NCBI GenBank assembly: GCA_009744235.1
Contig: WPHV01000008.1
Coordinates: 124,001 to 188,000 of the forward strand
From: Gillisella vitis
Lineage (GTDB): Bacteria > Pseudomonadota > Alphaproteobacteria > Rhizobiales > Rhizobiaceae
Length of the DNA: 64,000 nucleotides
Direction of reading: 5' to 3'
The translations under genes were made by a program, and so were the position numbers. Shown here one piece after another: positions 8,108 to 17,359 of the stretch (positions are counted from its first letter, which is position 1; every line of letters starts with the position of its first letter). The notes beneath the pieces are model-generated. The model saw only the letters and a program-made list of their open reading frames with translations, ran no database searches and was not told the origin of the DNA.

Positions 8108-8646
8108 TGATCGAACCTTTCTCACCCTTCCACACCAGCGAATTTCAGGTGAAGTTCGCGACATCGACCTGGGAGCGTCGCGAGGCTCATGCCCTTCGCC
8201 GTGATGTCTTCTGCCGCGAACAGCAGATTTTTGAGAACGACGACCGGGACGCGATCGACGACCACGCCACCCCCATCGTTGCGCTTTCCATGCTGGGTGT
8301 GGCCGCCGACAGGTTGGTTGGCACGGTGCGTATTCACGAGGAGCAGTCGGGCCTCTGGTGGGGGTCGCGCCTTGCCGTACACGAGGATTTCCGCAGGATC
8401 GGCGCGCTGGGCGCAACGCTGATCCGGCTTGCCGTCTCCTCCGCCAACGCCATGGGTTGCCATAGGTTTCTGGCCAATGTGCAGGTCCAGAACGGTCTGC
8501 TCTTTCGCCGCCTGCACTGGGATGTTGTCGAGGAATTCGAGATTTACGGCAAGCCGCATCTGCGCATGCAGGCGGATCTAAGCTGGTATCCGCCCTGCGC
8601 CACGCCGGAGGCGGGTTTCGTGGCGCTGGCCAAACGGGCGGCATGA
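8104..8646 (+). CDS. MSMEG_0567/Sll0786 family N-acetyltransferase (Nit1C gene 4)
   Basis: A 180-residue GNAT-fold protein. The core includes the RDVFCREQQIFENDDRDAIDD segment near residue 30, the central strand VGTVRIHEE, and the acetyl-CoA loop region RLAVHEDFRRIGALGATLIRLAV. The acceptor is unknown. It overlaps the radical SAM stop and the next start by four bases each, so all three are translationally coupled. GNAT identity is clear from the fold pattern; the specific family name rests on its place and order in the cluster. Confidence 0.9.
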   Translation: MMIEPFSPFHTSEFQVKFATSTWERREAHALRRDVFCREQQIFENDDRDAIDDHATPIVALSMLGVAADRLVGTVRIHEEQSGLWWGSRLAVHEDFRRIGALGATLIRLAVSSANAMGCHRFLANVQVQNGLLFRRLHWDVVEEFEIYGKPHLRMQADLSWYPPCATPEAGFVALAKRAA

Positions 8647-9635
8647 CGATGGCCGGTTTCGGGAGGGACATCGATCTCGACGCACTGGCTGAAAAGCTGC
8701 GCTCAAGCGGCGGGATCGCTGCGAAGCACGATATCGGCAGCGTCACCGCGCGGCTCGGCGTGAAAGGCAAGTCTGTTCCGGTGGGGGACGACTGCGCCGC
8801 CTTGCCGCAGGGGGATGGCTACCTGCTTTTCGCCATCGAGGGTTTCATGAATGCCTTTGTCGCCGCAGACCCCTGGTTTGCCGGGTGGTGCGGCGTCATG
8901 GTCAACATCTCCGACGTCGTCGCCATGGGCGGTAGGCCGACCGCCGTGGTCGATGCTGTCTGGGCCGATGGCGAAGCGGGTGCCGCCCCGGTGCTGGATG
9001 GCATGCGAGCGGCGGCAGAGGCCTATGGCGTGCCCATCGTCGGCGGCCATACCAACATTCGCACCGACCGGGGCCAATTGTCCGTCGCCATCCTCGGACG
9101 CGCAAAGCGTCTGCTCACAAGCTTCGATGCCCGTCCCGGCGATGTCCTGGTCGCCGCCGTGGATCATCGCGGTCGCTACCGTGCTCCCTTCGACAACTGG
9201 GAAGCGGCCACCGACGCGCCCGCCGAGCGGCTGCGCGGCGATCTCGAAATCCTGCCGCAGATTGCCGAAGCCGGGCTCGCCCTGGCCGCCAAGGACATCA
9301 GCCAGGGCGGCATTGTCGGCACCGCAATCATGCTGGCGGAATGCTCCGGCATCGGTATCGACATCGATGTGGCAGCCATTCCCCTGCCCGACGGCGTCAG
9401 CCTTGACCGCTGGTTGGCGACCTTCCCAAGCTTCGGCTATCTGCTGTCCGTGCCGCCCGAAAACGTCGATGCCGTGCTGGGCCGTTTCGAAGCGCGCGAC
9501 ATCACCGCTGCGGCAATCGGCACCGTCTCTATCGGAAGCACTGTTGCGATCACCAATGGCAGCAAACGGATCGTCATTCGTGACCATGCCACAACGCCCC
9601 TGATGCAACTCGGGCCAGCGGAGCATTGCGCATGA
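8643..9635 (+). CDS. Sll0787 family AIR-synthase-like protein (Nit1C gene 5)
   Basis: 330 residues related to the PurM/ThiL/SelD/HypE ATP-binding superfamily. VGDDCAALPQ near residue 47 and AIEGFMNAFVAADPWFAGWCGVMVNISDVVAMGG supply the acidic ATP/Mg-binding pattern; GGHTNIRTDRGQLSVAILG follows. These enzymes usually phosphorylate or activate an oxygen for amination or ring closure. The Nit1C substrate is not known. The start ATG at 8643 overlaps the previous stop, and its own stop overlaps the ATG at 9632. Confidence 0.9.
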   Translation: MTMAGFGRDIDLDALAEKLRSSGGIAAKHDIGSVTARLGVKGKSVPVGDDCAALPQGDGYLLFAIEGFMNAFVAADPWFAGWCGVMVNISDVVAMGGRPTAVVDAVWADGEAGAAPVLDGMRAAAEAYGVPIVGGHTNIRTDRGQLSVAILGRAKRLLTSFDARPGDVLVAAVDHRGRYRAPFDNWEAATDAPAERLRGDLEILPQIAEAGLALAAKDISQGGIVGTAIMLAECSGIGIDIDVAAIPLPDGVSLDRWLATFPSFGYLLSVPPENVDAVLGRFEARDITAAAIGTVSIGSTVAITNGSKRIVIRDHATTPLMQLGPAEHCA

Positions 9636-10789
9636 TCAGCCCGCTGCGTATCGCCATGCTCACGCATTCCACAAATCCACGCGGTGGTGTCGTGCATGCC
9701 ATGCAGCTTTCCGAAGCGCTAACGGCCATTGGTCATGAGGTGACCTTGCACGCGCCCGATGCGAAAGGTGCCGGCTTCTTCCGCCCGCCCGCCTGTGACA
9801 CGGCCTGCTTTCCCGTACCGCCTGCCGCGGCGGATATGACAGCCATGGTCGAGCAGCGGATTGCTGATTACATCGGCCACTTCGAACAAGCAGAAAATCG
9901 TGACTTCGATGTCTTCCATGCCCATGACGGCATTTCGGGAAATGCGCTGGCGACGCTCAAAGACCGTGGTCTGATCCCGGGTTTCGTGCGTACCGTCCAT
10001 CATATCGATCAATTTGAAGATCCGCGTCTGATGGCCCTTCAGGACCGTTCGATCAAACGGGCCGATGCCTTCCTTGCCGTCAGCGCCGCGTGGCAGGCCA
10101 TCCTGCGCGACAGCTACGGCGTGGACGCAAAAGTGGTTGGCAACGGCGTCGATAACAGGCGCTTTGCCCCTGCCTGGAGCGGCGAGCAGACGGCGCTGCG
10201 AGACCGGATCGGTCTTCATGCCGGTCCCGTCTTCCTCAGCATCGGCGGCATCGAGGCGCGCAAAAATACGCTCGGCATTCTCGATGCCTTCCGGCAGTTG
10301 CGAGCGGTCAAGCCGGACGCACAACTGGTCATCGCTGGCGGTGTCTCGCTGCTCGATCATCGGGATTATCAGGAGGAGTTCCAATCCCACTTGCGGGCGC
10401 TGCGCGATGATGCCGCCGCCGTACACATTATCGGCGCCGTATCTGACGATGATATGCCGAACCTCTACCGGCTTGCCGATGCGCTGGTGTTCCCGTCGCT
10501 GAAGGAAGGGTTCGGTCTTGTCGTGTTGGAGGCGATGGCCAGCGGCGTTCCAGCCATCGTACCATCCATTGCGCCCTTCATCGACTATCTCGGCAGCGAC
10601 GATGCCCTTTGGTGCGATCCCCGCCACTCTGCCTCGATTGCCGAAGCCATGGCTTTGGCGCTGGTGCCTGAGATCCGCGAGCGGATCATCCCGCGCGGCC
10701 TGGAGGTTGCCGGCCGTTTTCCCTGGCGGCGCGTCGCCGAGGCACATCTTTCCACCTATGCAACTTTGAAGGAGGCAGCCCATGCCTGA
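9632..10789 (+). CDS. MSMEG_0565 family glycosyltransferase (Nit1C gene 6)
   Basis: A 385-residue GT4-type retaining glycosyltransferase with two Rossmann halves. The N-terminal half has a glycine-rich acceptor loop (NPRGGVVHAMQLSEAL), and the C-terminal half carries the donor signature SLKEGFGLVVLEAMASGVPAIV. It presumably transfers a sugar from an NDP-sugar to a small molecule made by the cluster; acceptor unknown. The ATG at 9632 overlaps the previous stop (ATGA); an in-frame TTG at 9626 is less likely. The next gene starts inside its last codons. Confidence 0.92.
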   Translation: MISPLRIAMLTHSTNPRGGVVHAMQLSEALTAIGHEVTLHAPDAKGAGFFRPPACDTACFPVPPAAADMTAMVEQRIADYIGHFEQAENRDFDVFHAHDGISGNALATLKDRGLIPGFVRTVHHIDQFEDPRLMALQDRSIKRADAFLAVSAAWQAILRDSYGVDAKVVGNGVDNRRFAPAWSGEQTALRDRIGLHAGPVFLSIGGIEARKNTLGILDAFRQLRAVKPDAQLVIAGGVSLLDHRDYQEEFQSHLRALRDDAAAVHIIGAVSDDDMPNLYRLADALVFPSLKEGFGLVVLEAMASGVPAIVPSIAPFIDYLGSDDALWCDPRHSASIAEAMALALVPEIRERIIPRGLEVAGRFPWRRVAEAHLSTYATLKEAAHA

Positions 10790-11069
10790 GATGCGTTTTG
10801 TCATCACCTGGCCCGATGGCCAGGAAGAGACCTGTTATTCACCCTCGCTGATCATTCGCGAGTTCTTCACGGAGGGTGAAAGTTATCCGGTGGCGGATTT
10901 TGTCGAGCGCAGCCGAAAAGCACTCACCATCGCCAGTGATCGCGTCGAGGCAAAATACGGATTTGCCTGCTCATCCGCAAACGACCAGCTCGCCCGCATC
11001 GAAACCGCCGCCCTCCCCTTCCTTGAGCGCGCCGATGCCCGGGTGCGCTGCGAGACCTTTATCCTGTGA
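10782..11069 (+). CDS. MSMEG_0570 family nitrogen starvation response protein (Nit1C gene 7)
   Basis: A 95-residue soluble protein with no catalytic motif that I can point to. The opening, MPEMRFVITWPDGQEETCYSPS, is typical of this small family found only in Nit1C clusters. AAGGAGG precedes the ATG, which overlaps the end of the glycosyltransferase gene by eight bases. Function unknown; it may be a partner or chaperone for one of the enzymes. Confidence 0.88.
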   Translation: MPEMRFVITWPDGQEETCYSPSLIIREFFTEGESYPVADFVERSRKALTIASDRVEAKYGFACSSANDQLARIETAALPFLERADARVRCETFIL

Positions 11070-11080
11070 AAGGACATAAG

Positions 11081-12349
11081 ATGACCCGATCCCTGAAGCC
11101 GCATTACAGCGCCGTCGTGGTGGGGGGTGGTCAGGCTGGCCTCTCCGCCAGCCATTACCTCACGAAACACGGTATCGACCATGTCGTTTTCGAAAAGAAG
11201 ACTGTCGCCCACAAATGGAAAGACGAGCGCTGGGATGCCTTCTGTCTGGTCACTCCAAACTGGCAATGCCAGCTGCCCGACCATCCCTATGACGGTGCCG
11301 ATCCGCACGGTTTCATGGTGAAGGAGGAGATTGTCGCCTATGTTGATCGCTTCGTCAAAAAGGTCGATGCGCCCGTTTTCGAAGGCACCAGCGTGACTGC
11401 GCTGGAGAAAACGGGAGACCTGTTCCGGATCGAATCGACGGCTGGCACCATCACCGCCGACAGCGTCATTCTCGCCACCAGCCTCTATAGCCAGCCCTTC
11501 GTGCCGCGTGCCGCAGAACGCATTCCCGATGGCATAGCCCAGATCCATACAGCCGATTATCGCAATCCCGCGCAACTGCCGCCAGGCGGCGTCATCGTTG
11601 TCGGGTCCGGCCAGTCGGGCTGCCAGATTGCCGAGGACCTGCATCTTGCCGGTCGTAAAGTGCATATGGTCACCGGCAATGCACCGCGCTGTGCTCGCTT
11701 CTACCGGGGCCGCGATGTTGTCGACTGGCTGGCCGATATCGGGCAATATGACATCACCATCGCCCATGACGGCATGGCGAAAAAGAAGCATGATACCAAC
11801 CATTATCTGACCGGACGGGACGGCGGGCGCGATATCGATCTTCGAAAATTCGCGCTGGAAGGCATGGCCCTTTATGGTCGTATGGCTGGCGTTTCCGCCG
11901 GAAAAATGCTGTTCGAGACCAATCTGAAGAGCAATCTCGACAGCGCCGACCGGGTGTATAACGGCATCAATGCCCTCATCGATCGCCATATCGCGGAAAA
12001 AGCCATCCATGCACCGGCAGGTGGACCTTATGTTGCGCTCTGGGAACCGCAGAGTGAAACGGCCGAGTTGGACTTTGAGGCCGAAGGTGTCACGTCGGTC
12101 ATCTGGGCGACGGGCTTTACCCCTGATTGGTCCTATGTCGGATTGCCGATCTTCGATGGCACAGGCTATCCGATCCAGCGTCGCGGCGTCACCGGCATCG
12201 AGGGCGTTTACGTCCTCGGCCTGCCCTGGCTATGGACCTGGGGGTCGGGCCGGTTCCTCGCAGTCGGCAAGGATGCCGAATATGTGGTGGACCATCTGGC
12301 GATGCAGCTGGAGCAGGCCCGGCGCCCGCAAAAGCAAGTTAACCGATGA
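11081..12349 (+). CDS. MSMEG_0569 family flavin-dependent oxidoreductase (Nit1C gene 8)
   Basis: 422 residues resembling flavin-containing monooxygenases. The FAD loop GGGQAG is at 15-20 and a second dinucleotide loop, GSGQSG, at 175-180, with an intervening ATS(L)Y-type hinge near 131-136. It probably oxidises the small molecule handled by the cluster using NADPH and O2; the substrate is unknown. The ATG at 11081 has AAAGGA upstream; a GTG at 11066 is in frame but would start before that site. It is the last Nit1C gene; the next gene follows after 115 bp. Confidence 0.92.
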   Translation: MTRSLKPHYSAVVVGGGQAGLSASHYLTKHGIDHVVFEKKTVAHKWKDERWDAFCLVTPNWQCQLPDHPYDGADPHGFMVKEEIVAYVDRFVKKVDAPVFEGTSVTALEKTGDLFRIESTAGTITADSVILATSLYSQPFVPRAAERIPDGIAQIHTADYRNPAQLPPGGVIVVGSGQSGCQIAEDLHLAGRKVHMVTGNAPRCARFYRGRDVVDWLADIGQYDITIAHDGMAKKKHDTNHYLTGRDGGRDIDLRKFALEGMALYGRMAGVSAGKMLFETNLKSNLDSADRVYNGINALIDRHIAEKAIHAPAGGPYVALWEPQSETAELDFEAEGVTSVIWATGFTPDWSYVGLPIFDGTGYPIQRRGVTGIEGVYVLGLPWLWTWGSGRFLAVGKDAEYVVDHLAMQLEQARRPQKQVNR

Positions 12350-12464
12350 CAATACCCCAGGCATTGTCGGAGGCATCTGGACGCATTGACTGAAACGTCC
12401 AGGTCCAGGATTGCTGGAACCATCCCCCATCCGTGGCGTTCTTTGGTTTTTAAAGGAGCGACAT

Positions 12465-13541
12465 ATGACAGCAGTCACGCCTGTCCGTTATTCCCCGGAC
12501 CTCGAAACAGTCAAACCGGGAGAACAGGAGACTGTCTCCGCCCTCATCAACCAATTCGACATCATCCTCGAAAAGACCGCCGAAGACTACGGCCATGCCG
12601 TGCGCTCCGTGCATGCCAAGGCACATGGAATCCTTGAAGGCACGATGATCGTCAAAGATGGCTTGCCGCCCGAACTCGCCCAGGGCCTGTTCGCCAAAGC
12701 CGGTGAATATCCGGTCTATATGCGTCTCTCAACAAACGCTGGCGACATCCTGCCCGATGCAATCGCTCTTCCGCGTGGTTTGGCCATCAAGGTCGTCGGT
12801 GTCGCAGGACCGCGTTTGCCGGACGCAAGCGGCGATACGCAGGATTTTGTGATGGTGAATGGCCCGGTCTTCCAGGCGCCCAATCCCGAGAAGTTTCTCT
12901 CCAGCCTCAAGCTTCTTGCCCGGACGACGGACAGAATGGAAGGTACCAAGACTGTGTTGTCGAGCGTGCTTCAAACCGTCAACAAAGGCCTCGAGGCCGT
13001 CGGCATTTCCAGCTCGACCATTCAGTCACTCGGCGGCGCACCGAATGTCGATCCGCTTGGAGAGACGTATTTCAGCGTTACCCCGTTCCGCTACGGTGAC
13101 TACGTCGCCAAGTTCCGGCTGAAACCAGTCTCACCGGATTTGACGAAGCGGACCGGAACGGAAATCGACGTCAGCGTTCGCGACGATGCGATCCGCGAGA
13201 CTGTCCAGGCGGAGATGCAGGATACTCATGGGGAATGGGAATTCCAGGTGCAACTCTGTCGTGACATCGAAATGCAGCCGATCGAAGACCCGACTGTCGA
13301 GTGGGTGGAAGACGAAGCGCCGTTCGTGACCGTCGCCACTGTGACCTCCATGCCCCAGGACAGCTGGAGCGATACGAAGGTTCAGAAGGTCGATGAACAG
13401 ATGCGGTTTAGCGTCTGGACTGGCCTTGTGGATCATCAGCCCCTCGGCGGCATCAACCGCGTCCGCAAGCACACCTATCAGCACTCGGCAGAGTTCAGGG
13501 CAAAGTTCAATGGTTGTCCGGTCCATGAGCCGCGCCAGTAG
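12465..13541 (+). CDS. catalase-family haem protein (y4iL-like)
   Basis: 358 residues, shorter than the roughly 480-residue monofunctional catalases. The distal histidine segment is visible as RSVHAKAHGILEG, and an RxxxY proximal-tyrosine pattern (RKHTY) sits near the C terminus. The short y4iL-like branch binds haem, but its physiological peroxide or hydroperoxide substrate is poorly defined. AAGGAG precedes the ATG at 12465. It follows Nit1C on the same strand and may protect against peroxide from the flavoprotein, or against cyanide stress; that link is inference. Confidence 0.88.
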   Translation: MTAVTPVRYSPDLETVKPGEQETVSALINQFDIILEKTAEDYGHAVRSVHAKAHGILEGTMIVKDGLPPELAQGLFAKAGEYPVYMRLSTNAGDILPDAIALPRGLAIKVVGVAGPRLPDASGDTQDFVMVNGPVFQAPNPEKFLSSLKLLARTTDRMEGTKTVLSSVLQTVNKGLEAVGISSSTIQSLGGAPNVDPLGETYFSVTPFRYGDYVAKFRLKPVSPDLTKRTGTEIDVSVRDDAIRETVQAEMQDTHGEWEFQVQLCRDIEMQPIEDPTVEWVEDEAPFVTVATVTSMPQDSWSDTKVQKVDEQMRFSVWTGLVDHQPLGGINRVRKHTYQHSAEFRAKFNGCPVHEPRQ

Positions 13542-13630
13542 CCAGCTGTCGATGCCGATCCATTCGGACGCATGGCTGTTTTAAAGCCGCCTTTTTCCTA
13601 TTTAATCTCCCATCAAAAGAAAGGCCCGCC

Positions 13631-15907
13631 ATGGCCGACCCTATCGAGAACCCGGAAGCCGAAGGTCCCGCTGGTGGCTGGGGATCGGTGAAGTCGATCG
13701 CCCGTATGCTGGGCGACAACAAACCCTCACCGGCAATCCTTGAAACGCTTTACCGCCTCAATAAGCCTGCCGGGCTTATGTGCGTTTCCTGCGCCTGGCC
13801 CAAACCGGCAAACTACCATCCCTTCGAGTTCTGCGAAAACGGGGCCAAGGCAACGATCTCGGACCTGACCAGCGCGCGCTGCACGCCTGATTTCTGGAGC
13901 CGTCACACTGTTGCCGAGCTCAGGAACTGGAAAGACTATGACCTCGAACAGACCGGGCGGCTGACCAATCCTCTTCGCTATGACGCTGGAACGGACCGCT
14001 ATGTTGAGGTGACGTGGGACAAGGCCTTCTCTGAAATCGGCGCGACGTTGAAATCATTGCCGTGCGACAGCGTCGTCTTCTACTCTTCCGGCCATGCCGG
14101 TCTTGAAGCATCCTATCTCTACGCCCTGCTCGCGCGGGTCTACGGCAACAACAACCTGCCCCAGAGTTCCAACATGTGCCATGAGACGACTTCGGTCGGG
14201 CTTCAGAAGGTTATCGGCTCGCCTGTTGGCACCATTGTCTGGGAAGATCTGGAGAAGGCCGACGCATTTTTCTTTTTCGGCCAGAACCCGGGATCGAACA
14301 GTCCGCGCTTCCTTCACCCATTGCAGGAGGCCAAGCAGCGCGGTGCGCGCATCGTCACATTCAACCCGGTTGTCGAGCAGGGGCTGGTATCATTCGTCAA
14401 TCCACAAAGCCCGGTTGACATGCTGACGGGACGCGAAACGCAGATTTCAGACGAGTATCTCCAAGTCCGGGCCGGCGGGGACATTTCTGCAATACTGGGT
14501 CTCTGCAAGGTTGTCATCGAAGCTGACGACGCAGCGGTGACCAATGGACAAAAGCGTGTGCTCGATGTGGCGTTCATCAATGAGCACACGACAGGCTTCG
14601 ATAGTTTTATAACCCTGGTCAGAACGACGAGCTGGGCCGATATCGAGCGTGAAAGCGGCCTGACCGAGGCGGCGATCCGGCGTGCCGGCGAAATCTATAT
14701 CAGCGCGGAAAGGGTCATCGGTGTCTACGGCATGGGCCTGACGCAGCATTCACAAGGCGCGATTAATGTGGCCATGCTGGTCAATCTGTTGCTTCTGCGC
14801 GGCAATATCGGGCGCGAAGGGGCTGGTTGCTGTCCTGTTCGGGGCCATTCGAATGTACAAGGTCAACGAACCGTCGGGATCGCTGAGAAGACCAAGCTTA
14901 TTCCCATGGACACGTTGAAGGAGCTCTTCGATTTCGATCCCCCGACCGAGGACGGCACGACCATCGTCGATGCCATGAAAGGGCTGATGGCTGGCAAGAT
15001 CAAAGCCTTCATTTCTCTGGGAGGCAATCTTGTCCGCGCCGTACCAGATCAAAAGGAGATGGAACGCGCCTGGGCTCGCCAGGAGCTGACTGTGATGGTC
15101 TCCACCAAACTAAACCGGAGCCATCTTTTTCCTGGCAAGCAGGCCTATATCCTTCCCTGTCTGTCGCGTGCAGAGATCGATGAGCAGACCACGGGAAATC
15201 AAGCCGTATCCATCGAGGATAGCTTCTCCCATATTTCTGGATCACTCGGCAAACGACCTCCCGCCTCCAAACATTTGAAGAGCGAACTGGCGATCGTCAC
15301 CGGCATTGCAAAGGCGACGCTTGCCGCAAGGCCGACACTGAAATGGGATGAATGGCAAGGTGACTATAGCCTCGTGCGAGACCTGATCGAAGCGACCTAT
15401 CCCGAGGACTTTAAGGACTATAATGCGCGCATGTTCCAGCCGGGCGGGTTTTATCGCGGCAATGCAGCTCATGAACGCGTCTGGAAAACCGAGGAAAAGA
15501 AGGCTGTCTTCACAACGCCCAGCCAAATGAATGCGCTGTCCTTCGAGGATGCCGACGGCCGGTTCAGACTTGTCACAATGCGATCGAACGATCAGTTCAA
15601 CACGACAATCTATGGTTACTCCGACCGCTTTCGCGGCATAGAGGGTACCCGCGACGTCCTGTTGATGTGCGAAAGCGACATCGCGACATCGGGACTTAAA
15701 CCGGGGCAGGTTGTCACACTCGTCAGTGATTTCGGCGACCGCGTTCGCCGAGAGCTCGGTGGCTTGACTGTCACCGCTCATAATCTGCCAAAAGGGACGA
15801 TCGGCACTTATTATCCTGAAGCAAACGTGCTGATCGCCATTGACCATCATGACGAGATGTCGAAGACACCGGCATCGAAAGCAATTCCAGTCCGGATCGA
15901 AACCTAG
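13631..15907 (+). CDS. FdhF/YdeP family molybdopterin oxidoreductase
   Basis: 758 residues of the DMSO-reductase superfamily. CVSCAWPKPANYHPFEFC near the N terminus provides an iron-sulfur cysteine set, and the cysteine in SSNMCHETTSVGL is the likely molybdenum ligand. The C-terminal part carries the MGD-binding beta-barrel domain. There is no twin-arginine signal, so it is cytoplasmic. YdeP-like proteins are linked to acid or oxidative stress, but their substrate is not known. It starts 89 bp after the catalase-like gene with AGAAAGG upstream and ends in a convergent junction with the GNAT gene at 15952. Confidence 0.9.
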   Translation: MADPIENPEAEGPAGGWGSVKSIARMLGDNKPSPAILETLYRLNKPAGLMCVSCAWPKPANYHPFEFCENGAKATISDLTSARCTPDFWSRHTVAELRNWKDYDLEQTGRLTNPLRYDAGTDRYVEVTWDKAFSEIGATLKSLPCDSVVFYSSGHAGLEASYLYALLARVYGNNNLPQSSNMCHETTSVGLQKVIGSPVGTIVWEDLEKADAFFFFGQNPGSNSPRFLHPLQEAKQRGARIVTFNPVVEQGLVSFVNPQSPVDMLTGRETQISDEYLQVRAGGDISAILGLCKVVIEADDAAVTNGQKRVLDVAFINEHTTGFDSFITLVRTTSWADIERESGLTEAAIRRAGEIYISAERVIGVYGMGLTQHSQGAINVAMLVNLLLLRGNIGREGAGCCPVRGHSNVQGQRTVGIAEKTKLIPMDTLKELFDFDPPTEDGTTIVDAMKGLMAGKIKAFISLGGNLVRAVPDQKEMERAWARQELTVMVSTKLNRSHLFPGKQAYILPCLSRAEIDEQTTGNQAVSIEDSFSHISGSLGKRPPASKHLKSELAIVTGIAKATLAARPTLKWDEWQGDYSLVRDLIEATYPEDFKDYNARMFQPGGFYRGNAAHERVWKTEEKKAVFTTPSQMNALSFEDADGRFRLVTMRSNDQFNTTIYGYSDRFRGIEGTRDVLLMCESDIATSGLKPGQVVTLVSDFGDRVRRELGGLTVTAHNLPKGTIGTYYPEANVLIAIDHHDEMSKTPASKAIPVRIET

Positions 15908-15954
15908 AGTTTGTCAGGTAAAAACCGGGTTCCGCTTTTCCCTTGGAAACTCTA
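15905..15954. terminator. possible bidirectional terminator between convergent genes
   Basis: TAGAGTTT (15905-15912) and AAACTCTA (15947-15954) form an eight-base inverted repeat around a 34-base loop that contains runs of A and T. It spans the gap between the YdeP-like gene and the convergent GNAT gene. The long loop makes this weak. Confidence 0.3.
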
Positions 15955-16497
15955 ACGAACCAGCACCGAAGCTACGCCGAGCCAGTCGTCGCGCAGAAGC
16001 GCCATCAAAAGCAAATCTGCGCGACGGCCATCCGGGTAGCGCAATGCACTGCGCATCAGTCCCTCTTCGACAAAGCCCAGCTTGGTATAGACGCGCCGTG
16101 CAATCGCATTTGAGGGAAGGACATCGAGAACCAGACGACCAATTGTCGGGTCTGCGAAAACATTCGTGCAGAGACGCAGCACAAACGCGCTGCCGATGCC
16201 GCTCCCGGACTGCTCCACAGCAAGACGGCGGATCACAACATTTCCCATGCCGTCATCGGGCCTCAACACCGCGAAGCCCACGGGCTTTGCTTCACACATA
16301 CCGATCAGGTATCGGCAGTTTGGGTCAGCCATTCGGCTTTCGTGTTCCTGAACCGAATAGGTACCCACGCGCTCTGGATAGCCGGGGAGCCGTTCGACAC
16401 GCATGACGAAATCGATGTCATCCGGGGTTGCGGGCCGGATGGTAAGCGCATGAAGTGCTGGCATAACAACGCTCTCAGATTTTTCCGGGAGCGACAT
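15952..16497 (-). CDS. GNAT family N-acetyltransferase
   Basis: 181 residues from the ATG at 16497, or 170 from the ATG at 16464. The GNAT core is visible: LTIRPATPDDIDFVMRVE at the start, VVIRRLAVEQSGSGIGSAFVLRL as the acetyl-CoA pyrophosphate loop, and NAIARRVYTKLGFVEEG towards the end. The acceptor is unknown. The longer form overlaps the upstream PHP phosphatase gene by 23 bp; the shorter form starts 10 bp after it, and neither has a strong ribosome-binding site. It is the last gene of the Ugp-like operon and may acetylate the released amino- or sugar-phosphate product (inference). Confidence 0.82.
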   Translation of the reverse strand: MSLPEKSESVVMPALHALTIRPATPDDIDFVMRVERLPGYPERVGTYSVQEHESRMADPNCRYLIGMCEAKPVGFAVLRPDDGMGNVVIRRLAVEQSGSGIGSAFVLRLCTNVFADPTIGRLVLDVLPSNAIARRVYTKLGFVEEGLMRSALRYPDGRRADLLLMALLRDDWLGVASVLVR

Positions 16498-17350
16498 CGT
16501 CTATGTCAGCCTGGAGCCATCCATTTGCACGTGTCAGGTATGCAATGCTCTCAAAGCCAGCAGCTCGGATTGCAGCAACGGACTGCTCAAGGCCGACGCC
16601 CACGGTGTCAACGCCGTGGCTGTCATCACCCAAGGTCACGCGGATGCCCATATGGCGGACACGTTTGAGTATGTGCGGTAGCGGGTAAACCGGGCCGTAG
16701 TCATTGCGAAAGGCGGCACAATTGACATCCAATATGCCGCCATAGGCCTCGATTGCTTCCAGAAGAATGTCCACCTCGCGCAGAACAGGGGTAGAAAATT
16801 CAAAGCCTGCAGGCTCATATTTTCGGACAAGATCGAGATGGGCAACGACATCTGGACGAAGACGCTGCACCATGTCGGTTGCCGATTGGAAATAGGCGAT
16901 CTGGAAGGCATCGGTGCCCCCCAATTCCCGCTTGAGGGCTTCAGTGGATTGTGCCGAGTAATCGAGCCAACACCCGTCGATATCGTGGACGCTGCCGACG
17001 ATGTAATCGAATGGATGAGCGCGCCGTATGGCCTCCATCTTGGCAAGCCAGGTATCCGGCGGTAATTTCTCGGTCTCGAAGCCGATCAGCAACTCGATCC
17101 GGTCCGCATAGGCGTCACGAAGCTTGAATGCGTGATCCACATAGTCATCGAACTGACGCGTCAGGCCAGCAACCCCCAACCTTTCTTCACCGGGATAGAG
17201 ATCTTCATCCCGATACCGCGGGCAGTGTTCGCTCAACCCGTAATGGGTAAAGCCGCGGTCGATTGCTGTCTCGACCACGTCAGCAAGAGTGGATTTCGCA
17301 TGGTCGCAGAACTGCCCGCTATGGCCACCGTGATAACTAAACCAGGTCAT
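16475..17350 (-). CDS. PHP-domain phosphatase (histidinol-phosphatase-like)
   Basis: 291 residues. The PHP metal-binding pattern is present: YHGGHSGQFCDHA at the start, LSEHCPR near residue 40, FETE near 92, VGSVHDID near 118, VAHLDLV and finally GDDSHG. It would cleave a phosphomonoester using a trinuclear metal site. Since it lies in an importer operon beside a metallophosphoesterase and not in a his operon, its substrate is more likely the imported phosphorylated solute than histidinol phosphate. The ATG at 17350 has GAGGA upstream. Confidence 0.87.
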   Translation of the reverse strand: MTWFSYHGGHSGQFCDHAKSTLADVVETAIDRGFTHYGLSEHCPRYRDEDLYPGEERLGVAGLTRQFDDYVDHAFKLRDAYADRIELLIGFETEKLPPDTWLAKMEAIRRAHPFDYIVGSVHDIDGCWLDYSAQSTEALKRELGGTDAFQIAYFQSATDMVQRLRPDVVAHLDLVRKYEPAGFEFSTPVLREVDILLEAIEAYGGILDVNCAAFRNDYGPVYPLPHILKRVRHMGIRVTLGDDSHGVDTVGVGLEQSVAAIRAAGFESIAYLTRANGWLQADIDDVAPGKI

Positions 17351-17359
17351 AGCTTGTCC

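Noticed and set aside
8703-9626. 307-codon open frame on the minus strand
   Set aside because: Antisense to the AIR-synthase-like Nit1C gene; no motif or ribosome-binding site supports it.
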